Shown here piece by piece: positions 1 through 5,637 of a stretch of DNA of 5,916 nucleotides. The stretch is taken from positions 1 through 5,916 of the forward strand of contig CAAFYG010000020.1 in assembly GCA_900767195.1 (NCBI GenBank). Reading direction: 5' to 3'. The DNA comes from Clostridia bacterium. Its GTDB lineage: Bacteria > Bacillota > Clostridia > Christensenellales > Borkfalkiaceae. Numbering within the stretch: the first letter of the stretch is position 1; each line of letters begins with the position of its first letter. The notes beneath the pieces are model-generated. The model ran no database searches. It was not told the DNA's origin and saw only the letters and a list, made by a program, of their open reading frames with translations. The translations under genes and the position numbers were made by a program.

Positions 1-22
1 CAGACGTGTGCTCTTCCGATCT
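1..22. other. Illumina TruSeq adapter remnant (not genomic)
   Basis: These bases match the 3' part of the Illumina TruSeq read-2 adapter; read on the minus strand they begin AGATCGGAAGAGC, the common adapter start. The match ends exactly at base 22, and the threonine synthase reading frame is good up to base 23. The sequence is therefore untrimmed adapter at the end of a contig, and the true genomic sequence starts at about base 23. Any annotation or homology covering 1-22 should be discarded. Confidence 0.97.
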
Positions 23-442
23 AGTCGCCGCAAGAACGAGCGTTTTTTCCTTTTTGCCGAGCGATTTTTTCGCTTCGCGATAAAGGGGCGCGAACACGTT
101 TACGGAAAGGTCTTTTTCCGAGCAGGTCTGCCCGTGGAAAAGCTCGAGAATATACCTGTTTTCATCGATTTTCACAAGCGGGACTTCGTCTTTGCCGTCG
201 AAGTTTTTGAACGCGGTTTCCGCAACGGATTTCAAAAACTCTTCGCCGAATTCGCCGAAAAAGAGCGAAAGAATATAGTACGCGCGTTCGGCGTAGCTCA
301 TATTTTCCAACTTTTCGCGCGCGGACTTATCCACAAGCGGAAACGTTTGAGGCACATACAAGCCGCCGCCCGCCGACAATCCTTTATAAATTGCCTCGCG
401 CGCGGATACCGTTTCCCCCGATCTCGTTCCGATAAATTGCAT
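23..442 (-). CDS. thrC: Threonine synthase, N-terminal 140 residues (truncated by contig end)
   Basis: The family is a PLP enzyme that converts O-phosphohomoserine to threonine in the cytoplasm, the last step of the aspartate-to-threonine branch. The ATG at 442 follows a good Shine-Dalgarno (GGAAGG, 457-452, nine bases away). Residues 1-31 carry the long-type N-terminal signature (TRSGETVSAREAIYKGL, then GGGLYVP). Residues 99-111 carry LELFHG followed by the PLP-lysine segment, with the predicted Schiff-base lysine at K110. The frame ends at LAAT (137-140), just where the family's SGDTG phosphate-binding loop should begin, because adapter sequence takes over. About 140 of the roughly 430-500 residues usual for the long type are present. 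Oddity: the active-site stretch reads HGQTCSEKD where most homologues read HGPT(L/C)AFKD; K and D are kept, but P and F are replaced. The family call is secure; full activity cannot be judged. No convincing -35/-10 pair is visible upstream, only a TATAAA at 478-473. Confidence 0.88.
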
Positions 443-478
443 AAAAAAACACCTTCCGATTTGAAATTGAAATTTATA

Positions 479-607
479 ATGTGCTACGCCCCTTGATTTT
501 CTGAAATTTCTTCCGAAATATTCAGAATATCAAAAATGTGCTGCGCCCCTTGATTTTCTGAAATTTCTTCCGAAATATTCAGAATATCAAAAATGTGCTG
601 CGCCCCT
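479..607. repeat. 57-bp tandem repeat, 2.3 copies, each with a stem-loop
   Basis: The units are 479-535 and 536-592, with a 15-base partial third copy at 593-607. The two full units differ at one base (A486 against G543). Each contains an imperfect palindrome (493-533 and 550-590): an 18-19-base AT-rich stem that starts TTGAT and ends ATCAA around a TTCC loop. The array lies between the P-loop gene and the threonine synthase start, with its nearest edge about 37 bases upstream of the thrC ATG, so it lies in the thrC leader or promoter region. The partial third copy runs directly into the GCCCCTCATC module at 602. Confidence 0.9.
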
Positions 608-651
608 CATCACCGCCGCTAAGCGGCAGAGCTTCCCCCCAAGGGGAAGCC
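602..651 (+). repeat. Palindromic module, copy 1 (GCCCCTCATC ... AAGGGGAAGCC)
   Basis: The module has three parts. GCCCCTCATC is at 602-611. A variable hairpin follows, GCCGC-TAA-GCGGC, at 615-627. A 20-base palindrome at 631-650 has arms GCTTCCCC and GGGGAAGC and is followed by C. The same 20 bases recur in inverted orientation at 5740-5759, and their core recurs at 5902-5916. The conserved ends with a changing central hairpin suggest a dispersed REP-like element. Function is unknown; it has no adjacent U-run that would make it an intrinsic terminator. Confidence 0.8.
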
Positions 652-685
652 TATATTATTGCCTTATATAACGCCCGACAAACAA

Positions 686-805
686 GCATTTGAAGAATGA
701 CGCAGATTGCGAGCTTTATCGAGTGCGCCTGCCGCGAGTTTACTGAGTGTAAATGAGCAAAGGCGCACGCAGATAAAGCTGCTAGGTGCGTTATTATGCA
801 AATGC
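686..805. repeat. Long imperfect inverted repeat (about 120 bp) downstream of the P-loop gene
   Basis: Nested complementary segments can be paired by eye. The outer arms at 686-704 and 787-805 agree at about 15 of 19 positions. AGCTTTATC (712-720) pairs with GATAAAGCT (772-780), GCGCCT (725-730) with AGGCGC (761-766), and GTTTAC (738-743) with GTAAAT (749-754) around a TGAGT loop. It begins seven bases past the P-loop stop codon on the transcribed strand, so it may fold at the 3' end of that mRNA. There is no U-tract after it, so I do not call it a terminator. It could be a decayed dispersed element or an RNA structure; the sequence alone does not decide. Confidence 0.75.
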
Positions 806-812
806 GCCAAAA

Positions 813-1220
813 TTAAAGGTATTTGGCAATGAAGTCGGGCAGCTCTTCCTTCGCCGCCGAAATCGACACCGTTATGGTAAGATTATTTTCCGTTGCCACC
901 TTATCGAGCATATAGAAGAATGCGCCGAGTTCCGAAGCTTTCTTGCCCGCAATGCGCATCACGCCGTCGATATAAATAAATTCGTTATCGTGATTTCCCG
1001 CGATCACGCCCTTGATAAACCCGCAAAGCGCGGCTTCGCCCGCCACGTCGAAATCGGATACGTCGATAAATCTCACCTCACGCTCTAAATCGTACATTCC
1101 GCGCTTTGTATCGGTGATGAATACGAGATGCCCTTTCGCGGATTTAACCGCTTCGTTCGCCGCGTCGATCATCTGCTTCGTTTTGCCCGTGCCTTTCGCG
1201 CCGTAAACCACTTTAATCAT
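813..1220 (-). CDS. Small P-loop NTP-binding protein, function unknown
   Basis: A 135-residue cytoplasmic protein with a textbook Walker A motif at residues 7-14 (GAKGTGKT) directly after the first beta strand (MIKVVY). A likely Walker B strand is at 80-86 (EFIYIDG). There is no signal peptide, membrane helix or extra domain, and only the core of a P-loop fold is present. I recognise it as a conserved clostridial family that automatic pipelines sometimes label 'twitching motility protein PilT'; nothing here (no pilus genes, too short for PilT) supports that name. The frame is open for 60 more codons upstream, but ATG 1220 is chosen because GGAGG (1234-1230) sits nine bases before it and because the upstream codons overlap the promoter and a low-complexity leader. 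It has its own promoter and lies beyond the terminator of the aminotransferase gene, so it is probably transcribed alone. Substrate and role are unknown. Confidence 0.85.
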   Translation of the reverse strand: MIKVVYGAKGTGKTKQMIDAANEAVKSAKGHLVFITDTKRGMYDLEREVRFIDVSDFDVAGEAALCGFIKGVIAGNHDNEFIYIDGVMRIAGKKASELGAFFYMLDKVATENNLTITVSISAAKEELPDFIAKYL

Positions 1221-1229
1221 ATTGCTGTT

Positions 1230-1234
1230 CCTCC
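1230..1234 (-). promoter_or_regulatory. Strong Shine-Dalgarno fixing the P-loop protein start
   Basis: On the minus strand, GGAGG is followed nine bases later by the ATG at 1220. It is the best ribosome binding site in the window and excludes the longer open frame that reaches 1400. Confidence 0.85.
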
Positions 1235-1261
1235 AAAAAAAGTTCTTTTCCCTTTTCGCGC

Positions 1262-1284
1262 CGCCGCGCCGTTTCGCCGCGGCG
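1262..1284 (-). other. GC-rich hairpin in the 5' leader of the P-loop gene
   Basis: CGCCGCG (1262-1268) and CGCGGCG (1278-1284) form a perfect 7-bp stem around a 9-base loop. It lies inside the predicted 75-base leader between the promoter and the Shine-Dalgarno. It contrasts with the AT-rich sequence on both sides. It could affect mRNA stability or simply be chance in a GC-rich stretch; no ligand-binding RNA family is recognisable. Confidence 0.45.
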
Positions 1285-1302
1285 TCTTTTCGGGGTATAT
1301 AT

Positions 1303-1331
1303 ATTTTAACAGATTTTCGCGTTAATTTCAA
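1303..1331 (-). promoter_or_regulatory. Sigma-A-type promoter for the P-loop gene
   Basis: Read on the minus strand, the -35 box is TTGAAA (1331-1326) and the -10 box is TAAAAT (1308-1303), with exactly 17 bases between. Each box differs from the consensus at one position (TTGACA, TATAAT). Transcription would begin near 1296, giving a leader of about 75 bases. The surrounding sequence is AT-rich, and the promoter sits just after the upstream gene's terminator. Confidence 0.8.
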
Positions 1332-1383
1332 GGCTTTCAACGAAAATTTTTTGATTGTTTCATAACTTTTTTTCGAAAAAACC

Positions 1384-1412
1384 AAAAAATCGACTTTCAC
1401 AAGTCGATTTTT
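1384..1412 (-). terminator. Intrinsic terminator after the aminotransferase gene
   Basis: ATCGACTT (1389-1396) and AAGTCGAT (1401-1408) form a perfect 8-bp stem with a 4-base loop, extended by A-T pairs. On the minus strand the stem runs into TTTTTT, then GG and six more T. It lies about 60 bases past the aminotransferase stop codon and separates that operon from the P-loop gene's promoter. The A-run on the other side would give some plus-strand termination too. Confidence 0.9.
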
Positions 1413-1470
1413 ATCAAATCTTTAAACAATCCGGTCGATATAAAGCCTGTTTGCACTTCGGGCAAGACAA

Positions 1471-2679
1471 TCAGCCGCGCAGCGCGCTTTCGAAAAATTC
1501 GCCGATGCGCGCCATGCCCTTTTCGATTTTTTCTTCGGACAACGTGTACGAAAGGCGGATATATTCGTCCGCGCCGAAGCACTTCCCGGGGATCGCCGCC
1601 ACCTTTTTTTCTTCCAGAAGCGCGGCGCAGAAATCGGCGGAATCGCGGATCATTTTTCCGTTTACCGATCTTCCGAACGCCGCGCCGATATTCAGCATAG
1701 CGTAGAACGCGCCGTCCGGGCGGACGCACAGCGCGCCCTTGATTTTTTCCGCCGCCTTTAAAAGCGCGTTGCGCCGCCGCGCGAAAATATCCGCCATTTT
1801 TTGCACTTCTTCGCCGGGGGAAGAAAGCGCTTCGATCGCCGCGTACTGCGAAATCGTGCATGCGTTCGACGTGGCGTGGCTCTGAAACGAATCGATCGCC
1901 GCGGCAATCTCTTTCGGCGCGGCGAGATAGCCGATGCGAAAGCCCGTCATTGCGTAGGTCTTCGAAACGCCGTTTACCGTGACGGTGAGATTTTTCATTT
2001 CTTCGGAAACGGAAGCGATCGAGAAATGCTTTACGCCGCCGTACACGAGTTTTTCGTAGATCTCGTCCGAAAGCACGAAAACGCCGCGCCGCACGCACAC
2101 CGCCGCGATTTCGCGGATTTCCCTTTCGGAATACACCGCGCCCGTGGGGTTACACGGGGAATTGAAAATCAGCAGTTTCGTTTTCGGCGTGATCGCGCTT
2201 TCCAGCTCTTCGGCGGTGATTTTAAAGCCGTTTTCGCTGCGCGCGGGCAAAATCACGGGAACGCCGCCGCAAAGCTTCACCGTTTCCGGATAAGTGAGCC
2301 AGTAGGGGGCGGGAATAATCGCTTCGTCGCCGTCGTTTAAAAGCGCAAAGCACGCGTTGAACACCGATTGTTTCGCCCCGTTCGATACGATGATCTGCGA
2401 AGGATCGTATTCGAGATTGTTCTCTTCTTTCAGTTTTCGGCAAATTGCTCTTCTCAACTGCGGCAGTCCCGCCGAGGGCGTATATTTCGTATGCCCTTCG
2501 TCGAGCGCGCGTTTCGCCGCCGCCGCAATATGCCGGGGCGTGGGAAAATCCGGCTCGCCCGCGCCGAACGGCACTACGTCTTCGCCCGCCTCGATCATCG
2601 CTTTCGCCTTTGCCGTGATTGCCAGGGTAAGCGACGGCGATACCTTTGAAATTCTTTCCGAAAGTTTTGTTTTTTCCAT
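1471..2679 (-). CDS. aspB: Aspartate aminotransferase, class I subgroup Ibeta (PLP-dependent)
   Basis: A cytoplasmic transaminase that exchanges the amino group between aspartate and 2-oxoglutarate, supplying oxaloacetate/aspartate and glutamate. At 402 residues it is full length. Visible motifs in order: GAGEPDFPTP (39-48); TKYTPSAG (64-71); GAKQ (101-104), whose K103 corresponds to Lys109 of the Thermus enzyme, which recognises acidic substrates; PYW (125-127); SPCNPTG (174-180) with cofactor-contacting N177; SDEIYEK (204-210) with D205 and Y208; the PLP lysine K240 in SKTYAMTGFR (239-248); and R375 in the RLSYT segment, which binds the substrate carboxylate. The usual TGWR is TGFR here, a mild change. 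In the Thermus enzyme and relatives this subgroup can also use prephenate, so a dual role is possible. ATG 2679 has a Shine-Dalgarno-like GAGGG about six bases upstream and lies 27 bases after the prfA stop codon, implying co-transcription. The terminator at 1384-1412 ends the unit. Confidence 0.92.
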   Translation of the reverse strand: MEKTKLSERISKVSPSLTLAITAKAKAMIEAGEDVVPFGAGEPDFPTPRHIAAAAKRALDEGHTKYTPSAGLPQLRRAICRKLKEENNLEYDPSQIIVSNGAKQSVFNACFALLNDGDEAIIPAPYWLTYPETVKLCGGVPVILPARSENGFKITAEELESAITPKTKLLIFNSPCNPTGAVYSEREIREIAAVCVRRGVFVLSDEIYEKLVYGGVKHFSIASVSEEMKNLTVTVNGVSKTYAMTGFRIGYLAAPKEIAAAIDSFQSHATSNACTISQYAAIEALSSPGEEVQKMADIFARRRNALLKAAEKIKGALCVRPDGAFYAMLNIGAAFGRSVNGKMIRDSADFCAALLEEKKVAAIPGKCFGADEYIRLSYTLSEEKIEKGMARIGEFFESALRG

Positions 2680-2713
2680 TTTATTGCCCTCAACTTTTTA
2701 TTGCACTCAACTT
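2680..2713 (-). repeat. 17-bp tandem duplication across the prfA stop and the next gene's ribosome binding site
   Basis: Bases 2680-2696 and 2697-2713 are adjacent copies of one 17-mer, on the minus strand AAGTTGAG(G/T)GCAATAAA, differing at one position (2688 against 2705). The prfA-side copy contains the prfA TGA stop codon. The aminotransferase-side copy supplies its GAGGG Shine-Dalgarno and ends directly at the ATG. The single difference turns GAGTG into the stronger GAGGG. Confidence 0.9.
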
Positions 2714-3774
2714 TCCGAAGCGAGCAGCATTTCTCTATCCGCAATGGCAAGCGCCTGCACCATTTCGTCGAGATCGCCCGCTAAAAATTTTTCCATATCG
2801 TACACGCTGTACCCGATGCGGTGATCGGTGACGCGCGACTGCGGATAATTGTACGTGCGTATCCGCTCGCTGCGATCGCCCGAGCCTACAAGCGAACGCC
2901 TGTTTTCTTCGCGCTCTTTGCCCGCCTTGCCGCGATATAAATCAAACAGCCGCGAACGCAGCACCTGAAACGCGCGCTCTTTATTTTTCAGCTGCGAGCG
3001 CTCGTCCTGACACGTGACCACGATGCCCGTGGGAAAGTGCGTGAGCCGCACCGCGCTCGCCACTTTATTCACGTTTTGTCCGCCCGCGCCGCCCGAGTGG
3101 AATATATCGACGCGCACGTCTTTATCGTTGATTTCCACTTCCACGTCTTCCGCTTCGGGCAGCACCGCCACGGTGGCGGTGGAAGTGTGAATACGCCCCT
3201 GCGTTTCCGTTTCCGGCACGCGCTGCACGCGATGCACGCCGCTTTCGTATTTCAAAAGCTTGTACGCGCCCTTGCCCGTCACCTGATACACGGCTTCTTT
3301 CACGCCGCCGAGTTCGGTGGACGAAATATCCACCGCTTCCATTTTCAAGCGTTTTCTTGCGCAATAACCCGTGTACATACGGCAAAGCACCGCCGCGAAA
3401 AGCGCGGCTTCTTCGCCGCCCGCCCCCGCGCGGATTTCGAGTACGCAGCTCTTTTCGTCGTTCTCGTCTTTGGGCAGCAGCAGAATTTTCAATTCCTCTT
3501 TCAGCGCGGCGCACTTTTCTTTGCACGCGTACCCTTCGGAAAGCAGCAGATCTTTCATTTCTTTATCCGCTTCGTCTTCCGCCGCCGCGAACGCGTCCGT
3601 CATCTCCTTTTCCGCGGTGAGATATTTTTCGTAGGTTTCCGCCGTTTCTTCGAGATCGGCGCGCTCTTTCGAATACTTGCCGTACCGCTCGGGATCGGCG
3701 CAGACTTCCGCCTTCGAAAGCTCGCCGTTCAAAAATTCATACCGCTCTTTGATTTTATCTAATTTATCCGTCAT
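2707..3774 (-). CDS. prfA: Peptide chain release factor 1 (RF1)
   Basis: RF1 reads UAA and UAG stop codons in the ribosomal A site and triggers hydrolysis of peptidyl-tRNA. The 355 residues are the normal full length. Residues 1-100 form the charged alpha-helical N-terminal domain. Next come the EIRAGAGGEEAALFA block (113-127) and the stop-codon-reading tripeptide of the RF1 P-x-T type, PET at 187-189, within HRVQRVPETETQGRIHTS (181-198). The catalytic GGQ is at 231-233 within SGGAGGQNVNKVASAVRLTH (227-246), and GSGDRSERIRTYNYPQSRVTDHR runs at 297-319. The P-x-T motif distinguishes RF1 from RF2, which has SPF. Q233 is the predicted methylation target of the PrmC domain encoded immediately upstream. 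ATG 3774 has only a weak Shine-Dalgarno (GAGTG, 3784-3780, five bases away) and lies 30 bases past the upstream stop codon, suggesting operon transcription. All essential residues are present. Confidence 0.97.
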   Translation of the reverse strand: MTDKLDKIKERYEFLNGELSKAEVCADPERYGKYSKERADLEETAETYEKYLTAEKEMTDAFAAAEDEADKEMKDLLLSEGYACKEKCAALKEELKILLLPKDENDEKSCVLEIRAGAGGEEAALFAAVLCRMYTGYCARKRLKMEAVDISSTELGGVKEAVYQVTGKGAYKLLKYESGVHRVQRVPETETQGRIHTSTATVAVLPEAEDVEVEINDKDVRVDIFHSGGAGGQNVNKVASAVRLTHFPTGIVVTCQDERSQLKNKERAFQVLRSRLFDLYRGKAGKEREENRRSLVGSGDRSERIRTYNYPQSRVTDHRIGYSVYDMEKFLAGDLDEMVQALAIADREMLLASES

Positions 3775-3804
3775 ATTTTCACTCGTTTTTTTGGGTTCGC
3801 CGCC

Positions 3805-5637
3805 TTAAAATACGATTTTCACGTATCTGTCCACGCCGAAATCGTCCTTTAAAATCATCGAATAATCGCAGTATTTAAAAAGCCGCGCCACCGCCTGCGC
3901 TTCGTCGATTCCCACTTCCATTAAAAGCGAGCCGCCCTTTTCCATATACTTGCCCGCTTCGTTTGCGATACGGCGATAGAAATCAAGCCCGTCCGCGCCG
4001 CCGTCCAGCGCAAGGTGCGGTTCGTGATCTTTCACTTCGCGTTCGAGCGTGGGAATCACGCCCGTGGGGATATACGGCGGATTGGATACGATGATGTTAA
4101 ACCGCCCGCGCACGCGCGAAAACAAATCGGACTGCACGAATTTCACGGTTGCCTTACACTTTTCCGCGTTGCCTTTCGCTACTTCCAGCGCGCTTTCGGA
4201 AATATCGCAAGCCGTCACCTGCAAATTGAGATTTTTCTTATCCCCTTCCTTTTTCAGCGCGATCGCGATCGCCCCGCTGCCCGTGCAAAGATCGAGTATT
4301 TTATCGCCGCGTTCCGCCGAAGAAAGCGCGAGCCGCGTAAGTCCTTCCGTTTCGGGGCGCGGAATCAAAACGCGCTCGTCCACGTTTAATTCGTAGCCGT
4401 AAAAATCGGTGTTGCCCACGATATACCAAAGCGGTCTGCCCGTCAAGCGTTCGTCCGCCATATCGAGAATTTCGCGCACCTGCTCGCTCTTTAAAAGCCG
4501 CTCTTCCGAAGCCACCGCACTCTTTTGTATGCCGAGCGTCAGCGCAAAAATCCATTCCGCCTCCTCGCCGTCGATGTTCGCGCGGGCAAACCGCTTTTTC
4601 GTGGCGGCGAGCAGCTTGCTCATTTCCCCCGCCACCGCGAACGACGTTTCCGGCACGCTCTGATCCGCGTCCATCAAAAGCACGCGGTCAAACGCCGCAA
4701 TCGCGCACTCGATCATGCCGTCCTCCGGCTCGCGCGTCGTTAAAAATTGCAGTAAAAGTCCCGGCGCTTTGAAAATCGTCATGATTTTGCTGTCCGTTCT
4801 GGAAAGCGCGCGCAGAATTTCGTAGGAAATGCCCGCCACGATCGGCAAAAGCAGAAGTTTAAAGCAGAAACGGATCGCCGCGTCGACTTTTTTATCGCCC
4901 ACGTACAGCCAACCGCCGATCAGCGAGTTGGCAAGCGAAAACACGAGAATACTCACGATCATCACGAGAAATAAAAACGTAGTGCCGCAGCGATCGTGCA
5001 GGCGCGAGCAGCCGCGTACGTTTTCTACGTTGAGTTCTAATCCGCACTCGTACGCCGTGATCGTTTTATGCTCTGCGCCGTGGCACATAAACACGCGCTT
5101 TAACGACGGCACAAGCGAGATCAGCACGAGGTACATGATGAAAATACCGATGCGGATACCGCCTTCGACGAGATTGAATAAAATGCCGCCGTGTTCGGTG
5201 CGGCTAAGATGCGTTAAGCCCGTGATCCATTGCGGCAACGCCACAAAAAGCCCCACGGCGAGAAGAATACCGAGCAGCACGGAAATAAAGTTGAAAATGC
5301 CGCCGAGATCGATTTTGTGCTTTTCGGCAAGCCATTTTTCGGCTTTGGAAGGCGTTTCGTCGTCTTCTTCGGCAACCGCCGCGCTGCGAAGAAGCACTTT
5401 ATTGCCCACCACGAGCGAAGAAACGAACGAAACCACGCCGCGAACGAGCGGCAGGCGTAAAAATTTGCTGCGCTTTTCCGGCGGAACAAGCCTTTCGCTT
5501 TCCACCTGAATTTTACCGCGCGGATCGCGCACGGCGGTTGCCATCGCGGTTTTGCCGCGCATCATCACGCCTTCAAGCACCGCCTGACCGCCGATATACG
5601 TGCGATTTGTCTTTTTTGTATGTTTTGCGTTTTTCAA
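3805..5637 (-). CDS. prmC: Fusion protein: DUF1385/YqhQ membrane domain plus release-factor glutamine methyltransferase PrmC
   Basis: A 610-residue continuous frame. Residues 14 to about 315 match DUF1385 (YqhQ), a membrane family with no established function that I know of: YIGGQAVLEGVMMRG (14-28), CHGAEHKTITAYE (185-197), RCGTTFLF (216-223) and TREPEDGMIE (301-310). Four likely membrane helices lie near 114-135, 160-179, 219-240 and 257-277, which would leave both ends cytoplasmic. Residues about 335-610 form a complete PrmC: a helical substrate-binding domain, VLIPRPETE (423-431), the SAM loop LDLCTGSGAIAIAL (448-461), acidic D478, and catalytic NPPY (519-522). PrmC methylates the GGQ glutamine of RF1/RF2; prfA follows after 30 bases. 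Each half has the full length of the separate proteins. The start is a TTG at 5637, with AAGGG about 12 bases upstream; an in-frame stop codon at 5655-5653 limits alternatives. An internal ATG (M339, 4623) sits just before the PrmC part but has only a poorly spaced G-run, so separate translation is possible but unsupported. Confidence 0.9.
   Translation of the reverse strand: MKNAKHTKKTNRTYIGGQAVLEGVMMRGKTAMATAVRDPRGKIQVESERLVPPEKRSKFLRLPLVRGVVSFVSSLVVGNKVLLRSAAVAEEDDETPSKAEKWLAEKHKIDLGGIFNFISVLLGILLAVGLFVALPQWITGLTHLSRTEHGGILFNLVEGGIRIGIFIMYLVLISLVPSLKRVFMCHGAEHKTITAYECGLELNVENVRGCSRLHDRCGTTFLFLVMIVSILVFSLANSLIGGWLYVGDKKVDAAIRFCFKLLLLPIVAGISYEILRALSRTDSKIMTIFKAPGLLLQFLTTREPEDGMIECAIAAFDRVLLMDADQSVPETSFAVAGEMSKLLAATKKRFARANIDGEEAEWIFALTLGIQKSAVASEERLLKSEQVREILDMADERLTGRPLWYIVGNTDFYGYELNVDERVLIPRPETEGLTRLALSSAERGDKILDLCTGSGAIAIALKKEGDKKNLNLQVTACDISESALEVAKGNAEKCKATVKFVQSDLFSRVRGRFNIIVSNPPYIPTGVIPTLEREVKDHEPHLALDGGADGLDFYRRIANEAGKYMEKGGSLLMEVGIDEAQAVARLFKYCDYSMILKDDFGVDRYVKIVF

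Noticed and set aside
8..496. 162-codon plus-strand open frame at the left end
   Set aside because: It begins inside the adapter and runs antisense to the recognisable threonine synthase frame; its product is an Arg/Phe-rich string with no family signature.
473..501. Sigma-A promoter for thrC around TATAAA (478-473, minus strand)
   Set aside because: No hexamer resembling TTGACA lies 16-18 bases upstream of it, so the call would rest on an AT-rich -10 alone.
479..607. CRISPR array
   Set aside because: The repeats are directly contiguous 57-mers with no unique spacers, and no cas gene is present.
631..650. GCTTCCCC/GGGGAAGC palindrome as an intrinsic terminator
   Set aside because: The stem is strong but has no U-run on either side, and the same unit occurs upstream of the YqhQ-PrmC gene, where a terminator is not expected.
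1221..1400. 60-codon N-terminal extension of the P-loop protein
   Set aside because: It would cover the promoter and GC hairpin and is basic low-complexity sequence; the internal ATG with a strong Shine-Dalgarno places the Walker A motif at the normal distance from the start.
1397..2098. 233-codon minus-strand open frame overlapping the aminotransferase
   Set aside because: It is an Arg-rich out-of-frame reading of a gene whose own frame carries every expected aminotransferase motif.
3037..3762. 241-codon plus-strand open frame
   Set aside because: It is antisense to prfA, has a His/Phe/Arg-rich composition typical of a shadow frame, and has no ribosome binding site.
4829..5509. 226-codon plus-strand open frame
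   Set aside because: It is antisense to the YqhQ domain, with Ser/Thr/Arg-rich low-information content and no motif.
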